Positions 63,903-64,000 of a stretch of DNA of 64,000 nt are shown one piece after another (position 1 is the stretch's first letter; each line of letters begins with the position of its first letter). Both the position numbers and the translations under genes were made by a program. Source of the stretch: Cloeon dipterum. Lineage: Eukaryota > Arthropoda > Insecta > Ephemeroptera > Baetidae. The DNA lies in contig NC_088787.1 of NCBI RefSeq assembly GCF_949628265.1, positions 20,326,501 through 20,390,500 of the forward strand, read 5' to 3'. The notes under the pieces are model-generated. The model ran no database searches, was not told the origin of the DNA, and saw nothing but the letters and a program-made list of their open reading frames with translations.

Positions 63903-64000
63903 TTAGTAGTCGTCCTTGCCGTAGCGACGCTCCCGGGGCGAGTCAGAGCGGGAGCGGCGGCTCCTGGAGCGGGAACGTGACCTGCTGCGCGAGTGGCGTC
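63903..64000 (-). CDS. C-terminus of an SR-rich protein, probably a splicing factor (partial)
   Basis: The last 32 codons on the minus strand read RHSRSRSRSRSRRSRS, then DSPRERRYGKDDY and TAA. The dense Arg-Ser dipeptides are typical of SR splicing factors, in which the RS domain mediates nuclear import and spliceosome contacts. The RNA-recognition domain, if present, lies beyond the window edge, so the family member cannot be named. Confidence 0.75.
   Translation of the reverse strand, partial: RHSRSRSRSRSRSRRSRSDSPRERRYGKDDY

Overview
The window is animal nuclear DNA, most likely from an arthropod and probably an insect. Genes are split by GT-AG introns, many only about 50-60 bp long. Non-coding DNA is AT-rich and coding exons are often GC-rich. 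The gene set is standard for Metazoa: a family A neuropeptide receptor, Dispatched, Rheb, WDR45/WIPI4, a multi-domain carboxypeptidase D (silver), HSPBAP1 and mitochondrial S10. The species cannot be fixed from the sequence alone.

Layout. 0.8-7.9 kb (+): an SLC17/sialin-type major facilitator transporter whose N-terminal exon was not found. 8-20 kb: mostly non-coding, with a TATA promoter near 8.8 kb and one small intronless gene on the minus strand (15.7-15.97 kb) for a secreted peptide with an acidic pro-region and a basic two-cysteine C-terminus. 20.1-27.4 kb (+): a six-exon NPY/neuropeptide F-type receptor. 28.9-29.8 kb (+): a probable small multi-exon gene I do not recognise. 29.8-32 kb: non-coding DNA with dispersed repeats. 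32.3-38.9 kb (+): dispatched, 18 coding exons. 39.7-40.9 kb (-): mRpS10. 42.1-46.3 kb (-): WDR45/WIPI4, with a hAT-type element in its fourth intron. 47.4-48.0 kb (+): Rheb. 50.6-59.0 kb (+): carboxypeptidase D, 22 coding exons, four carboxypeptidase-like units plus a transmembrane tail. 60.1-61.6 kb (+): HSPBAP1-like JmjC protein. 62.0-62.9 kb (-): GPI-type Ly6 protein. 63.9-64.0 kb (-): the last codons of an SR-rich protein.

Exon models were built by hand from splice sites, reading phase and family similarity. For seven genes (receptor, dispatched, mRpS10, WDR45, Rheb, CPD, HSPBAP1) and for the Ly6 gene the exon lengths sum to a whole number of codons with no internal stop, which supports the models. 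Several genes meet at shared ends: WDR45 and Rheb are head to head about 1.1 kb apart, and dispatched/mRpS10 and HSPBAP1/Ly6 are tail to tail. Themes present are signalling (neuropeptide receptor, Hedgehog release, TOR activation), autophagy and secretory-pathway peptide processing. They look like ordinary neighbours, not a dedicated cluster.

Mobile DNA: two non-autonomous hAT-type elements have intact 8-bp target duplications (4905-5282 and 42796-44349). A dispersed repeat of about 370 bp is present in at least five copies or fragments.
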